A DNA stretch of 64,000 bases, from positions 62,001 to 126,000 of the forward strand of contig NZ_ANHX01000091.1 of the NCBI RefSeq assembly GCF_000316035.1, in the 5' to 3' direction. The notes beneath the pieces are model-generated. The model had not been told where the DNA came from. It saw only the letters and a list, made by a program, of their open reading frames with translations, and ran no database searches. Below, one piece after another: positions 1-8,800 of this stretch. Positions within the stretch are counted from its first letter, which is position 1; the number at the start of each line of letters is the position of its first letter. Both the position numbers and the translations under genes were made by a program. The DNA comes from Paenibacillus sp. PAMC 26794 (GTDB taxonomy: Bacteria; Bacillota; Bacilli; Paenibacillales; Paenibacillaceae).

Positions 1-60
1 AATCTGGGGATAACAGCGATCAAAAGAACGATTCGTGACCGGAACGGATACTTCGCCAAA
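1..60. repeat. Palindromic intergenic repeat, partial copy A
   Basis: The first bases contain the motif CTGGGGATAACAGCGATC followed by AGAACGAT. The same motif occurs in the copy at 52865-53052 and, as reverse complement, in the copies near 36219 and 63508. The rest of this copy lies outside the window, so its ends cannot be defined. It is non-coding and sits upstream of the gnd promoter region. Confidence 0.6.
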
Positions 61-131
61 CGTTAAGCACTTATTTTTAATTTTGAACGCACATGAAATT
101 TAAACATTGTTCATAACAGGAGGATTTTGAA

Positions 132-1025
132 ATGAAACTTGGACTTGTCGGATTAGGAAAAATGGGATTGAACCTGGGTAGAAACCTGATTGATCACAAA
201 CACGAAGTGGTTGCTTTTGACTTGAACGCTGAAGCAGTAAATGAAATGAAAGAATACGGCGCTGAAGGCGTATCTTCTTACGCAGAGATGGTGGCTTCGC
301 TCGAATCCCCACGTGTATTGTGGATCATGGTTCCCCACAACGTAGTAGACGCTGTATTGGCTGAAGTTAGCCCGTTGTTGTCCAAAGGCGACATCATTAT
401 TGAAGCGGGTAACTCCCACTACAAAGAATCCATCCGTCGCTACGAAGAGATGAAACCTAAAGGCATTCACTACATGGATGCAGGTACATCTGGCGGTATG
501 GAAGGCGCACGTAATGGAGCATGTTATATGATCGGTGGAGACCCGGAAGCTTGGGCAATCGTTGAACCGGCATTCAAAGATACTTCCGTGGAGAACGGCT
601 ACCTGTATGCTGGTAAAGCGGGCAGCGGTCACTTCCTCAAAATGGTTCACAATGGTATCGAGTACGGTATGATGGCATCCATCGGTGAAGGTTTTGATGT
701 ATTGGAAAAAAGTGGATTTGATTTCGACTTCGAACAAGTGGCTCGCGTATGGAATAACGGTTCCGTTATCCGCTCTTGGTTGATGGAGCTGACAGAACGT
801 GCTTTCTCCAAAGATGCAAACCTCGATGAAATTAAAGGTGTAATGCACTCTTCCGGTGAAGGACGTTGGACGGTAGAAACGGCATTTGACCTTCAAACCG
901 CTACACCGGTTATCGCTTTGTCCTTGCTGATGCGTTATCGTTCCCTGGAAACAGACACATTCACAGGTAAAGTGGTAGCAGCATTGCGTAATGAATTTGG
1001 CGGTCACGCTGTAGAGAAAAATTAA
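132..1025 (+). CDS. gnd: 6-phosphogluconate dehydrogenase, short NAD-type (decarboxylating)
   Basis: Oxidises and decarboxylates 6-phosphogluconate to ribulose 5-phosphate in the cytosol. The N-terminal Rossmann motif GLGKMG lies at residues 7-12. A GTSGG segment near residue 120 and a KMVHNGIEY segment near 173 match the substrate-binding and catalytic region of the family. At 297 residues it belongs to the short class (YqeC/GndA-like), not the 470-residue NADP class. An AGGAGG ribosome site lies just upstream. The transaldolase gene follows after 85 bases with no terminator between, so the two probably form a pentose-phosphate unit. The cofactor preference is inferred from length only. Confidence 0.93.
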   Translation: MKLGLVGLGKMGLNLGRNLIDHKHEVVAFDLNAEAVNEMKEYGAEGVSSYAEMVASLESPRVLWIMVPHNVVDAVLAEVSPLLSKGDIIIEAGNSHYKESIRRYEEMKPKGIHYMDAGTSGGMEGARNGACYMIGGDPEAWAIVEPAFKDTSVENGYLYAGKAGSGHFLKMVHNGIEYGMMASIGEGFDVLEKSGFDFDFEQVARVWNNGSVIRSWLMELTERAFSKDANLDEIKGVMHSSGEGRWTVETAFDLQTATPVIALSLLMRYRSLETDTFTGKVVAALRNEFGGHAVEKN

Positions 1026-1110
1026 TTTATATATAACTGTTAACATATGATGAACATCGGGTAATGACTTATATCGTGTTTACGAATTCATCAAGTGGAG
1101 GTAACATTTC

Positions 1111-1755
1111 ATGAAATTTTTCTTGGATACAGGGAATGTGGAAGAAATCAAACGGATCGAACGTTTGGGTCTGGTGGATGGAGTCACGACTAACCCGTCT
1201 TTGATTGCCAAAGAAGGTCGCGTATTTAAAGAAGTCATTCAGGAGATCTGTGGCGTGGTTAAAGGCCCGGTCAGTGCTGAAGTCATCGGTCTCAAAGCCG
1301 AGGATATGTTGAAGGAAGCTTATGAAATTGCAGAATGGGCACCGAATGTAGTCATTAAATTGCCGATGACCGAAGATGGGCTGTACGCTTGTCATGAGTT
1401 GACGCAAAAAGGGATCAAAACCAATGTTACGCTGATTTTCTCCGCAGCACAGGGCCTGATGGCGGCGAAAGCCGGTGCAACCTACATCAGTCCATTCGTT
1501 GGTCGCTTGGATGATATTGCGGTGGATGGTATGAAATTGATTCGTGATCTGCGTCTTATTCTGGACATGTATGATCTGCCTTCCGAGATTATCGCAGCAA
1601 GCATTCGTAATATCAAACATGTAGAGGATGCAGCCCTTTTCGGTGCGCATATTGCCACCATTCCGGGTTCGCTTCTGCCGACACTTTGGAAACACCCACT
1701 GACGGACAGCGGGATTGAACGTTTCCTGAAAGACTGGGAATCTGTTCCGAAATAA
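1111..1755 (+). CDS. tal: Transaldolase / fructose-6-phosphate aldolase family protein
   Basis: A 214-residue class I aldolase of the small transaldolase family (B. subtilis YwjH-like). The Schiff-base lysine is K83 in VVIKLPMT, and the TTNPSL motif near residue 27 is typical. Whether it acts as transaldolase or as fructose-6-phosphate aldolase cannot be decided from sequence alone; Bacillus relatives act as transaldolases, which fits the neighbouring gnd gene of the pentose phosphate pathway. A GGAGG ribosome site precedes the ATG. A rho-independent terminator follows 45 bases after the stop. Confidence 0.92.
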   Translation: MKFFLDTGNVEEIKRIERLGLVDGVTTNPSLIAKEGRVFKEVIQEICGVVKGPVSAEVIGLKAEDMLKEAYEIAEWAPNVVIKLPMTEDGLYACHELTQKGIKTNVTLIFSAAQGLMAAKAGATYISPFVGRLDDIAVDGMKLIRDLRLILDMYDLPSEIIAASIRNIKHVEDAALFGAHIATIPGSLLPTLWKHPLTDSGIERFLKDWESVPK

Positions 1756-1799
1756 TAGGATAGACATGGCCTGAATCTTTGGGTGGTCTGAACATAAAG

Positions 1800-1841
1800 C
1801 CTTTCGCCTTGCAGAGTAATCTGCGGGCGAAAGGTTTTTTT
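1800..1841 (+). terminator. Rho-independent terminator after tal
   Basis: CCTTTCGCC pairs with GGCGAAAGG, with an inner GCAGA/TCTGC stem, followed by seven T. It ends the gnd-tal unit. Confidence 0.9.
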
Positions 1842-2014
1842 ATCTCTGTTTACGTATTTCCGATTTCCATTAGGTCAGCGATGAGGAGTACTTGTCTCTT
1901 TCATGTTGTTGTTACTTTCTATCCAGTGTCCACGTACTGTCCTTCTTTTTCGGGACAACGGTGCATAAGGTTAACATATAGCTATAGCTCATCCCGCAGG
2001 GGAGGGACACTTCG

Positions 2015-2893
2015 ATGATGAGAAGAAAATGGCGAAGCCGGAGACGCCGTAAACCGCCAAGCGGCAAACGCAAAATGTGGTTGATCATTTTATTGGTCAC
2101 CGCGTTTTGTTTGATGCAGGGCTTTGCTTATGTGGATAAAAAGATGAAGCCCCCCATCATGCATTTGGCCAAGATCAGAGTGAAGCAGATTGCAACTGAG
2201 GCGATCAACAAGGCGATTACAGCACAGGTTGCAGATGGCAAAACCAACGAAGGGCTGATTGACTGGAAAACGGATACGGCCGGGAAAGTGTCGGGGTTCA
2301 TGCTGAACTACAATGAGCATATGCGAATCACTGCAAGTACAATGAATATTGTGCAATCCACGCTGCAGAATGTACACATGTTAAAAGAAAAAATCCCGCT
2401 GGGCCAAGCGCTAGGCAGTCCGGTGTTGGCTTCATTTGGCCCGAGTATACCGGTTCGTATTGAGCCCCAAGGCGCTGTCAAAGTGGATCTGAACACCCGT
2501 CAACAGAATGCGGGTATTAACATGATTTTGGTGGAAGTGTACATTCACATCATTGCTGAGGTCGCGGTCGTGGTGCCCTTCGACATGGAACCCGAAACGG
2601 TCGATACGGAAATCCCGATTTCCTACCTTCTGGTTGTCGGGGATGTGCCAATGTATTATTACGATAATCAGGGCAAGCCAGTGGGCAGTAACGGCAGTAA
2701 TGCCCCAGCTATTGCGCTGCCATCAGGTCATACGGGTGTATCAAGCGGTAATGGAGTAACTACGAATCCCCCTAGCCAGAACCAGCAACAGACGCCGTCA
2801 GACCATTTGCAAGGGAATGAACTTGAAATTGAGCCAGATGATCTGCCTGATGTGAATGGGGGATTGCAGCTCAATAAGGACGCGCAACCATGA
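2015..2893 (+). CDS. yunB: Sporulation protein YunB
   Basis: A 292-residue single-pass membrane protein. The N-terminus is very basic (about ten Arg/Lys), followed by a membrane segment at about residues 23-40, an outside domain, and a low-complexity Ser/Gly/Gln/Pro tail from about residue 230. The sequence from MKPPIMHLAKIRVKQIATEA onward matches YunB, a sigma-E-controlled B. subtilis protein needed for spore formation. As in B. subtilis it lies next to lytH and lipA. A GGGGAGGG ribosome site precedes two ATG codons; the first was taken. The molecular role of YunB is not known. Confidence 0.88.
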   Translation: MMRRKWRSRRRRKPPSGKRKMWLIILLVTAFCLMQGFAYVDKKMKPPIMHLAKIRVKQIATEAINKAITAQVADGKTNEGLIDWKTDTAGKVSGFMLNYNEHMRITASTMNIVQSTLQNVHMLKEKIPLGQALGSPVLASFGPSIPVRIEPQGAVKVDLNTRQQNAGINMILVEVYIHIIAEVAVVVPFDMEPETVDTEIPISYLLVVGDVPMYYYDNQGKPVGSNGSNAPAIALPSGHTGVSSGNGVTTNPPSQNQQQTPSDHLQGNELEIEPDDLPDVNGGLQLNKDAQP

Positions 2894-2922
2894 TACACAC
2901 AAATTTGAATTGTAAAGCAAAG

Positions 2923-2955
2923 AAAGGGGCCTCTATTAAAGAGGTCCCTTTTTCG
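2923..2955. terminator. Bidirectional terminator between yunB and lytH
   Basis: GGGGCCTC pairs with GAGGTCCC (one G-U pair), flanked by A and T runs. It separates two convergent genes. Confidence 0.85.
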
Positions 2956-2981
2956 CTTTGCTGATCGTGCATATCCTCGTC

Positions 2982-4052
2982 TCACTTACTTTTCTTGTTC
3001 TTTTGTTTGCGTTCATCCTGTTCCCAATGTTTCAGCTGTGGATAAGGATCGAACGACCATTCGTGCAAACCGCTGTCCCGGTAGATCCCATAGTGCAGAT
3101 GTGGAGGGAATTTGCCCTGTGTCCCAGGTTTCCCGTAACCCGAACTGCCAACCCAACCTACAACCTGGCCGGGGATCACAACTTCACCGATGCGTGCACT
3201 TTTGTCAAAACCCGAGAGATGGGCGTAATAGTGATAATGATTGTTCAAATCCCGGATACCGATGCGCCAGCCGCCAAACGGGTTCCAGCCTTTGATTTCC
3301 ACGACCCCGTAACAGGTACTGCGCACAGGCAGGCCATGCGGAGCGAAGATATCCGTTCCCTCGTGAATGCGATAGCCGCCCCAGCTTCGTTTGGTACCCC
3401 AGGTGCTACGATAGGAGTAATTGGTTCCCAGTGGAACCGGAAAGGCATGTCCAAACAGATCCAGATTGTCAAAATGCTCATATAACTTTGCGAATTGCTG
3501 TATCCGTTGCACAGCACGGGAGTTGTGATAATATTCCCACAAGGCAATGTTGAAGTCCTCTTGTTTGTTTCCGTAACCTTGAATAACCGAAGCCATGCTA
3601 TACAGCACATCCTGATCATTGTTGGCATCCGCAATACCGTCTCCAGAACCATCACGTCCATATCCTTTGAAAAAAAGAATGGATTCCGGATGTTGATCCG
3701 TCTCATCGGGATTTAGCCATCCTCTCCAGGCCGGAGGAGTCATGAAGATACCCGTAAGCCGCTCCGGATGCTTGCGATCCTTTGGATGTGCGCGAGTAAT
3801 CGTTCGTTCATACTGATCAATGGCGGCAATCCTGTACCAGGGAATCTGGGTCATCTGACCGATGGTTTCATATAAATGGCGACGTGCAGCGAAAATTTCT
3901 GCGGGTTTTAACTCGGCAGCCTGTGGTTTGGGAGCGGCCTGGGCGGGTTCACTGTAAACTTCTACAGGCAAGAATGGGAGAAGCAGAGTGCCTGCAAGTA
4001 ATGTTTTGATCCAAAAACTGTACGTGTGCCTGAAGGTCAAGCGTTGTTGCAC
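2982..4052 (-). CDS. lytH: M23 family peptidase, spore LytH-like
   Basis: A zinc peptidase with a LytM (M23) domain in its C-terminal half. Zinc ligands are visible as H230 and D234 in IHEGTDIFAPHG and H320 in HLHYGIY. A basic N-terminus with a hydrophobic stretch near residues 16-32 acts as signal peptide or anchor. In B. subtilis, LytH trims muramic acid peptide side chains to single L-alanine in the spore cortex; gene order yunB-lytH-lipA is the same here, which supports that role. The frame stays open to a TTG 51 bases upstream, but the GTG used here has a well-placed AAAGGGG ribosome site and gives a normal signal sequence. The tail is lysine-rich. Confidence 0.85.
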   Translation of the reverse strand: MQQRLTFRHTYSFWIKTLLAGTLLLPFLPVEVYSEPAQAAPKPQAAELKPAEIFAARRHLYETIGQMTQIPWYRIAAIDQYERTITRAHPKDRKHPERLTGIFMTPPAWRGWLNPDETDQHPESILFFKGYGRDGSGDGIADANNDQDVLYSMASVIQGYGNKQEDFNIALWEYYHNSRAVQRIQQFAKLYEHFDNLDLFGHAFPVPLGTNYSYRSTWGTKRSWGGYRIHEGTDIFAPHGLPVRSTCYGVVEIKGWNPFGGWRIGIRDLNNHYHYYAHLSGFDKSARIGEVVIPGQVVGWVGSSGYGKPGTQGKFPPHLHYGIYRDSGLHEWSFDPYPQLKHWEQDERKQKNKKSK

Positions 4053-4240
4053 TGGGAAGCAGCCCCTTTCCATTAGAATGATACAAGGTACCCGATGAAC
4101 CAAGCTAAAGGTTAGCGTTCTTCAAAAGTGATCATTTTATCCATGTAAGCTCTTGGGGGAAGGAATCGAATGATACAAATTGTCCATATCGGGCATGAAT
4201 GCACAAGATGTGACAAATGGGGGTTTTTCCAGCGCTTTCA

Positions 4241-4249
4241 TGGTATAAT
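4241..4249 (+). promoter_or_regulatory. Extended -10 promoter of lipA
   Basis: TGGTATAAT is a perfect -10 box with the TGn extension. No good -35 is seen. It lies inside the longest open frame of lipA, which argues for the downstream TTG start. Confidence 0.6.
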
Positions 4250-4295
4250 ATGTTCCGAGCAACAGCCTAACTTCAGTAGAAAGAAGGTTTATGCA

Positions 4296-5195
4296 TTGGC
4301 TAAACGTGTTAAAGAACCGAAGCCGGATTGGATTCGGATCAAATTGACAACCGGCGATAACTATCAGGAAATGAAAACGATGATGCGTTCCAAAACGCTG
4401 CATACGGTATGTGAGGAAGCGCGGTGTCCGAATATTTATGAATGCTGGGCCAATCGAACGGCCACTTTTATGATTTTGGGCGATATTTGCACAAGGGCAT
4501 GCCGTTTTTGCGCGGTGAATACAGGCTTGCCAACGGAGCTTGATTTGCAGGAACCAGAACGTGTGGCGGAAGCAGCGGAGCAGATGAATCTGCAACACTG
4601 CGTAATTACAAGTGTAGCTCGTGATGATCTGAAGGATGGAGGAGCTACGATTTTTGCAGAAACGGTGAAGGCCGTACGGCGGCGGTTGCCATTGTGCAGC
4701 GTTGAAGTACTCATTCCAGACTTTCTGGGCGATCGGGAATCTTTGCAGATTGTAATGGATGCCAAACCGGATATACTGAATCACAATATTGAGACGGTTG
4801 AGCGGTTGTCAGACAAAGTGCGTGCCAAGGCGAAATATAAACGTTCACTGGAATTGCTTGCTCGTGCCAAAGAAATGCAACCTAACATCCCTACGAAATC
4901 AAGCATTATGCTTGGTGTAGGTGAGGAATATAATGAAATTTTATCAACAATGGATGATCTTCGTGCGGTGAACTGTGATATTATGACTATAGGTCAATAT
5001 TTGCAGCCTTCGGAGAAACATCTGTATGTTGAAAAGTATTATCCGCCAGAGGAGTTCGCTGCATTGAAACAGGAAGGATTAAAACGTGGATTCAGCCACG
5101 TCGAATCCGGCCCGATGGTACGCAGCTCCTACCATGCGCATGAACAGGTGAAATCGGCTACCAAACATGCTGAACAGGCGGCAACACACGCGTGA
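4296..5195 (+). CDS. lipA: Lipoyl synthase
   Basis: A radical SAM enzyme that inserts two sulfur atoms into octanoyl groups on lipoyl domains. Both [4Fe-4S] cluster motifs are present: C39, C44, C50 for the auxiliary cluster and C65, C69, C72 (CTRACRFC) for the radical SAM cluster. With the TTG start the protein has 299 residues, the usual length, and begins like Bacillus LipA. The frame extends to an ATG at 4170, but that extension is cysteine-containing noise and includes the promoter; an AGAAAGAAGG ribosome site lies 9 bases before the TTG. The stop overlaps the next start by one base. Confidence 0.95.
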   Translation: MAKRVKEPKPDWIRIKLTTGDNYQEMKTMMRSKTLHTVCEEARCPNIYECWANRTATFMILGDICTRACRFCAVNTGLPTELDLQEPERVAEAAEQMNLQHCVITSVARDDLKDGGATIFAETVKAVRRRLPLCSVEVLIPDFLGDRESLQIVMDAKPDILNHNIETVERLSDKVRAKAKYKRSLELLARAKEMQPNIPTKSSIMLGVGEEYNEILSTMDDLRAVNCDIMTIGQYLQPSEKHLYVEKYYPPEEFAALKQEGLKRGFSHVESGPMVRSSYHAHEQVKSATKHAEQAATHA

Positions 5196-5629
5196 TGGAG
5201 GATACCGGATTGGAAGAAGAAAAAATCACAGAACAGATTCAGGAACAACTTCAGGAGCAGATCCAGGAGCCGGTTCAGGAATCGGTTGTTGAATCGGTTG
5301 AGGAAAAGCCCAAAGAACCGGTCATTGTACAGATCGGCGGCAAAAATTATGAAATCGTCCAGAACCACAAAGAAGGCTGGAATCCAGAGGTCTTCCGTGA
5401 TCGTTACAGTGAAGTGCTGGAGCGTTATGATTATATTATCGGGGACTGGGGTTATAGCCAATTGAGGTTAAAAGGTTTTTACCGTGATAACCATCCAAAA
5501 GCGACGAAGGATTCCACGATCGCCAGTATGGTGGATTATATCAATGAATATTGTAACTTTGGCTGTGCGTATTTTGTACTTCAGAAGAGTAAGGATCAAC
5601 CTCAAACCAAAGCAAAAAGCGGTTCCTGA
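5195..5629 (+). CDS. yutD: YutD-like protein (DUF1027)
   Basis: A 144-residue protein of the YutD family, whose function is unknown. The conserved core begins near IGGKNYEIV and includes GWNPEVFRDRYSEVLERYDYI and the tail around NEYCNFGCAYFVL. In front of the core is a Glu/Gln-rich segment (about residues 8-46) with repeated EQIQEQ-type units that is probably disordered. It overlaps lipA by one base and is surely co-transcribed with it; lipA-yutD order is also found in B. subtilis. Part of a terminator hairpin lies inside its last codons. GTG at 5192 is an alternative start. Confidence 0.85.
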   Translation: MEDTGLEEEKITEQIQEQLQEQIQEPVQESVVESVEEKPKEPVIVQIGGKNYEIVQNHKEGWNPEVFRDRYSEVLERYDYIIGDWGYSQLRLKGFYRDNHPKATKDSTIASMVDYINEYCNFGCAYFVLQKSKDQPQTKAKSGS

Positions 5630-5646
5630 GAAGGACCGCTTTTTTG
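5616..5646 (+). terminator. Terminator at the end of yutD
   Basis: AGCGGTTC pairs with GGACCGCT, followed by six T. The left arm is part of the yutD coding sequence. Confidence 0.85.
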
Positions 5647-5656
5647 GTGTGTTATT

Positions 5657-6460
5657 TCAGTCAAGAAATGCCGTGCGAACCCGGTTCCAGAATGGATAAG
5701 GACGGAAACGCGCGAAACTGACCTTGTGACTGGATACCTGACAACGGACGGATATTAGATCCTCCACCATCACGTTCACATGATCAATCGTCATCAATAA
5801 CCGCTGATCCTTGCGGGAGAAAATATCACAATGATGATGCTTGGGCAAAATAACCGGTGAACCAAGTGTCCGATAGACGCGGTTATTAATTGAAGCGATC
5901 TCCGCAATCTGAATGGCTTCGATGGTTGGATGAACCATGGCACCGCCAAGGGCCTTGTTGTACGCCGTGCTGCCTGAAGGCGTGGATACACAGATTCCAT
6001 CCCCACGGAACATCTCAAATGTCACATCGTTAATATCGACCTGGGCCACGACGGTACCGTCCACACCTTTTAACGTAAATTCATTAAGGGCGATGTAAGA
6101 GGAATTCCCCGACTTTTTCCGAATCTCAAGCTCCAATAGCGGATATTGTACAATCCGTGGTTTGAGACCCTCCGGATCTCCCTTGCCACTCATCAGCCTG
6201 ACTAATTCCCGTAACTCTTCCTTCTTCCAATCGGCATAAAAGCCGAGATGGCCTGTATGAACCCCAACAAAAGCAATATCCGGAATACGGTCGATGAAAT
6301 TGTGAAATGCTTGTAGCATCGTACCATCGCCCCCGATGGAGATGACAATCTCCGGCGATTCTGCATCCAGCTTGAACCCTTCTTCCTTCGCCAGCGCATG
6401 AAACTGCTGACTGAGATCAATCGATAACTGGTCTCCGCGGTCTTGAACATAATATCTCAA
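5657..6460 (-). CDS. nadK: NAD kinase
   Basis: Phosphorylates NAD to NADP in the cytosol. The GGDGT signature lies at residues 43-47 and the second conserved block GSTAYNKALGGA near 156. The 267-residue length equals the Bacillus YtdI/YjbN enzymes. The start is TTG, 8 bases after an AAAGGAG ribosome site; no better ATG exists. It faces yutD across a shared terminator region. The next gene upstream on the same strand is ylbJ, about 100 bases away. Confidence 0.95.
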   Translation of the reverse strand: MRYYVQDRGDQLSIDLSQQFHALAKEEGFKLDAESPEIVISIGGDGTMLQAFHNFIDRIPDIAFVGVHTGHLGFYADWKKEELRELVRLMSGKGDPEGLKPRIVQYPLLELEIRKKSGNSSYIALNEFTLKGVDGTVVAQVDINDVTFEMFRGDGICVSTPSGSTAYNKALGGAMVHPTIEAIQIAEIASINNRVYRTLGSPVILPKHHHCDIFSRKDQRLLMTIDHVNVMVEDLISVRCQVSSHKVSFARFRPYPFWNRVRTAFLD

Positions 6461-6564
6461 GATGAAAGCTCCTTTGTGGTCATTATACTACCGATGATAA
6501 TCAATTCCGCGGAAGAACACAACGTTTGGGCGCATATTCCGTTAAATATAGATGAATCGTTCAC

Positions 6565-7818
6565 TTATTTTTTGGCATGTCGTCTAGGTTTGAGAATGGA
6601 ACTTAATATCGCAAGGAATAACAAAAACACAATGATGCTCGCAAAAATAATTATCCCCGTCAAGAAGATCAATCCCCAGTCCGGTGTATACGTTGATAAC
6701 GATGGGATGAAACCGGGCTCCATGAGAACGGGTGAAGAGGAACGCCCCATCATGGGTGTCCACAATAACAGGACCAGCAGAGGTGCGATTAGCGCATGAA
6801 TTGCTCTGGCGAATAGAAATGGACCGTATCTCATGGGTGTGTTGCTAAGAACACTCATAATCTGTGCATGGACGGATAATCCGCCCCAGGAGAGAACAAA
6901 GGCTGCTGTTGCTACTTTATAGACGAGTGGGATGAATGCCCCGGCACTTCCGGCCTCTTTGTTCCCCAGCGTTACTTCAAAAAGCCCCCCGACCAAGCTA
7001 GGAGATAAGGATGGAGGAAGCCCGCTATGTCGAAGCAATTGCTCGGTTATCCCGTATAATCCGCCAAGCCAACCGGTCTGTACAAGCAACTCCATCATGA
7101 CCGAGAAGAATACAACCAGCCCCCCTACGATAATAATAAGGCGAAGGGATGAGGAGACTGCCTGGCGCAGCAGTTCACCGAATGCCCGTCCGTCAGCCTT
7201 TCTTGCCTCATGCATTGCATAGATGGCCCGGACCAGTCTGTTTCTATGTATTTCCCCCGGTGGAGATGCAGAAGAGCTGTCTGGCTGTGAGCCTTTCGCT
7301 GTACCCCCGTGAAAACGCATGAGCATGCCTACCAGAAAAGCTGCAGCGTAATGACTTGCAACCAATAACGGAGCAATAGCGACATTATGGAAGAACCCAA
7401 CCGATACGGCTCCAATCATGAAGATCGGATCGGATGATGTGGTGAAGGCAACGAGCCGTTCTCCTTCTTCCCGGGTAACCAGCTTTTGTTCCCATAACTG
7501 CGCGGTCAGTTTCGCCCCTGTAGGATAACCGGATGCACAGCTCACGGCAAATACAAAACCACCGCTTCCGGGAACACGAAACAATGGACGCATCAATGGA
7601 TTCAGCAAGGTACCTAGAAAATGAACAATGCCAAAGCCGAGCAGCAGCTCGGACAGCACCAAAAAAGGAAAAAGGGAGGGAAACAATACGTCCCACCAGA
7701 TGGACAGTCCGCGTACACCTGCATGCCAGGTTTCCGCTGGATACAAGACCATTAACACACAAAGGATCAGGAGAGCGAGTGTGACCAGGACATGGGTGAG
7801 TCGTTGTGAAGCAGCCAT
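6565..7818 (-). CDS. ylbJ: Sporulation integral membrane protein YlbJ
   Basis: A 417-residue polytopic membrane protein with about eight hydrophobic segments, of the nucleoside-transporter/FeoB gate fold family. The SCASGYPTGAK segment near residue 115 and the repeated gate-like helices match YlbJ, a sigma-E-dependent protein needed for heat-resistant spores in B. subtilis. A cytosolic loop near residues 170-195 is rich in Ser and Pro. An AAAGGAG ribosome site precedes the ATG. What it transports is unknown. Confidence 0.88.
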   Translation of the reverse strand: MAASQRLTHVLVTLALLILCVLMVLYPAETWHAGVRGLSIWWDVLFPSLFPFLVLSELLLGFGIVHFLGTLLNPLMRPLFRVPGSGGFVFAVSCASGYPTGAKLTAQLWEQKLVTREEGERLVAFTTSSDPIFMIGAVSVGFFHNVAIAPLLVASHYAAAFLVGMLMRFHGGTAKGSQPDSSSASPPGEIHRNRLVRAIYAMHEARKADGRAFGELLRQAVSSSLRLIIIVGGLVVFFSVMMELLVQTGWLGGLYGITEQLLRHSGLPPSLSPSLVGGLFEVTLGNKEAGSAGAFIPLVYKVATAAFVLSWGGLSVHAQIMSVLSNTPMRYGPFLFARAIHALIAPLLVLLLWTPMMGRSSSPVLMEPGFIPSLSTYTPDWGLIFLTGIIIFASIIVFLLFLAILSSILKPRRHAKK

Positions 7819-8033
7819 GAATTCTTCTCCTTTATTTTTGGAATGGTCGGTGTGCGGAAGTCTGTGATGCTATTGCCATCAATATATGAAAAAAAGTGGA
7901 CAAACAGTACAAAATAATACGTAGAAAGCGCTTGCAAAAGTGGCTGTGTTTTTAAGTGATGTGTGCTAAAATGAGAAAAACGCCTGAACGTCACCTAATT
8001 GTCTCCAAGGTGGAATTCAATTTGGATGGAGTG

Positions 8034-8135
8034 ATGATCATGAGTCTTGTCACCGGAATCCTGGTCTGTGCTTTTGTATATGTGATCCGTGCCTCGCTGG
8101 TACGCTCTGAGGAAGAGGACTGGCGGAGTTATTAA
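8034..8135 (+). CDS. Small single-pass membrane peptide, 33 residues
   Basis: Starts MIMSLVTGILVCAFVYVIRA and ends in an acidic, polar tail (RSEEEDWRSY). One hydrophobic segment covers about residues 3-19. A GGATGGAG ribosome site precedes the GTG/ATG cluster, an extended -10-like TGCTAAAAT lies about 70 bases upstream, and a strong terminator follows 13 bases after the stop, so it is a complete one-gene transcription unit. I do not recognise the family. The next in-frame ATG two codons later would give 31 residues. Confidence 0.65.
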   Translation: MIMSLVTGILVCAFVYVIRASLVRSEEEDWRSY

Positions 8136-8148
8136 TGAAATATCTAGT

Positions 8149-8178
8149 GCGCCAACCTATGCGGTTGGCGCTTTTTTT
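8149..8178 (+). terminator. Terminator after the 33-residue peptide
   Basis: A perfect 9-bp stem, GCGCCAACC with GGTTGGCGC, a 5-base loop, then seven T. Confidence 0.93.
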
Positions 8179-8197
8179 CTGTTATGTTCTGAAGAGG

Positions 8198-8270
8198 GTC
8201 CTATATACACATGGCAGGTTATGTGCCCTGATGATTTCATGTTATATAGGACTTTTTGGTTTTTTTTGAT
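8198..8270 (+). promoter_or_regulatory. Nested hairpin with T runs upstream of the globin gene
   Basis: GTCCTATATA at 8198 pairs with TATATAGGAC at 8243, enclosing a smaller CACAT/ATGTG hairpin; TTTTT and then eight T follow. It looks like a second terminator or an attenuator, 110 bases before the globin gene. Confidence 0.5.
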
Positions 8271-8379
8271 AGAATGGAGATAAAGGCTTTTGTGGCCTTG
8301 ATATTGTTACTGTTTTCACAATGTTCATGGAACGTGTAATATATGGCAAAATTCGACACTAGAAAGGGGAATCAGACGA

Positions 8380-8757
8380 ATGAATCCCAGTTTGAGTATT
8401 TATGACAATCTTGGCGGCGAGAAAGGTGTTCGCGCACTGGTCGAGGCCTTCTATCCGATCGTTCAGCAGAATGAGCAACTGGCTCCACTTTTCCCGGAAG
8501 ATATTCAGCCGGTCATCGACAAGCAGTATATGTTTTTGTCTCAGTTTTTTGGAGGACCTGGTCTGTTTTCCGAGGCGTTTGGACATCCGATGATGCGTGC
8601 CCGTCATATGCACTTTGAAGTGACGGCTGAACGGGCCGAGGCTTGGCTTGCATGTATGGATCAAGCCTTAACACAGATTGGTGTTGAGGAGCCCTTGCAT
8701 TCATTTATCTTGCAGCGTTTATCCGGGCCTGCACATCATTTTGTGAATACACCGTAG
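8380..8757 (+). CDS. yjbI: Group II truncated haemoglobin (YjbI-like)
   Basis: A 125-residue 2/2 globin that binds heme and oxygen. The proximal histidine is H76 and the distal-pocket tyrosine Y25, the same positions as in the Bacillus protein; FPED and RHMHFEVT blocks are typical. In B. subtilis yjbI sits beside the redox protein yjbH, but here it stands before an unrelated DUF2225 gene. A GAAAGGGG ribosome site precedes the ATG. Likely roles are oxygen or nitric oxide chemistry; no partner is seen nearby. Confidence 0.92.
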   Translation: MNPSLSIYDNLGGEKGVRALVEAFYPIVQQNEQLAPLFPEDIQPVIDKQYMFLSQFFGGPGLFSEAFGHPMMRARHMHFEVTAERAEAWLACMDQALTQIGVEEPLHSFILQRLSGPAHHFVNTP

Positions 8758-8800
8758 TTCCGAATATGATTATAAGCGTACGGGAGAGGGATGGAAGAGA

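Noticed and set aside
153..1046. A 297-codon open frame on the minus strand, the same length as gnd on the plus strand
   Set aside because: It mirrors the gnd gene; its translation is Cys/His/Phe-rich with no family features, and gnd has clear motifs and a ribosome site.
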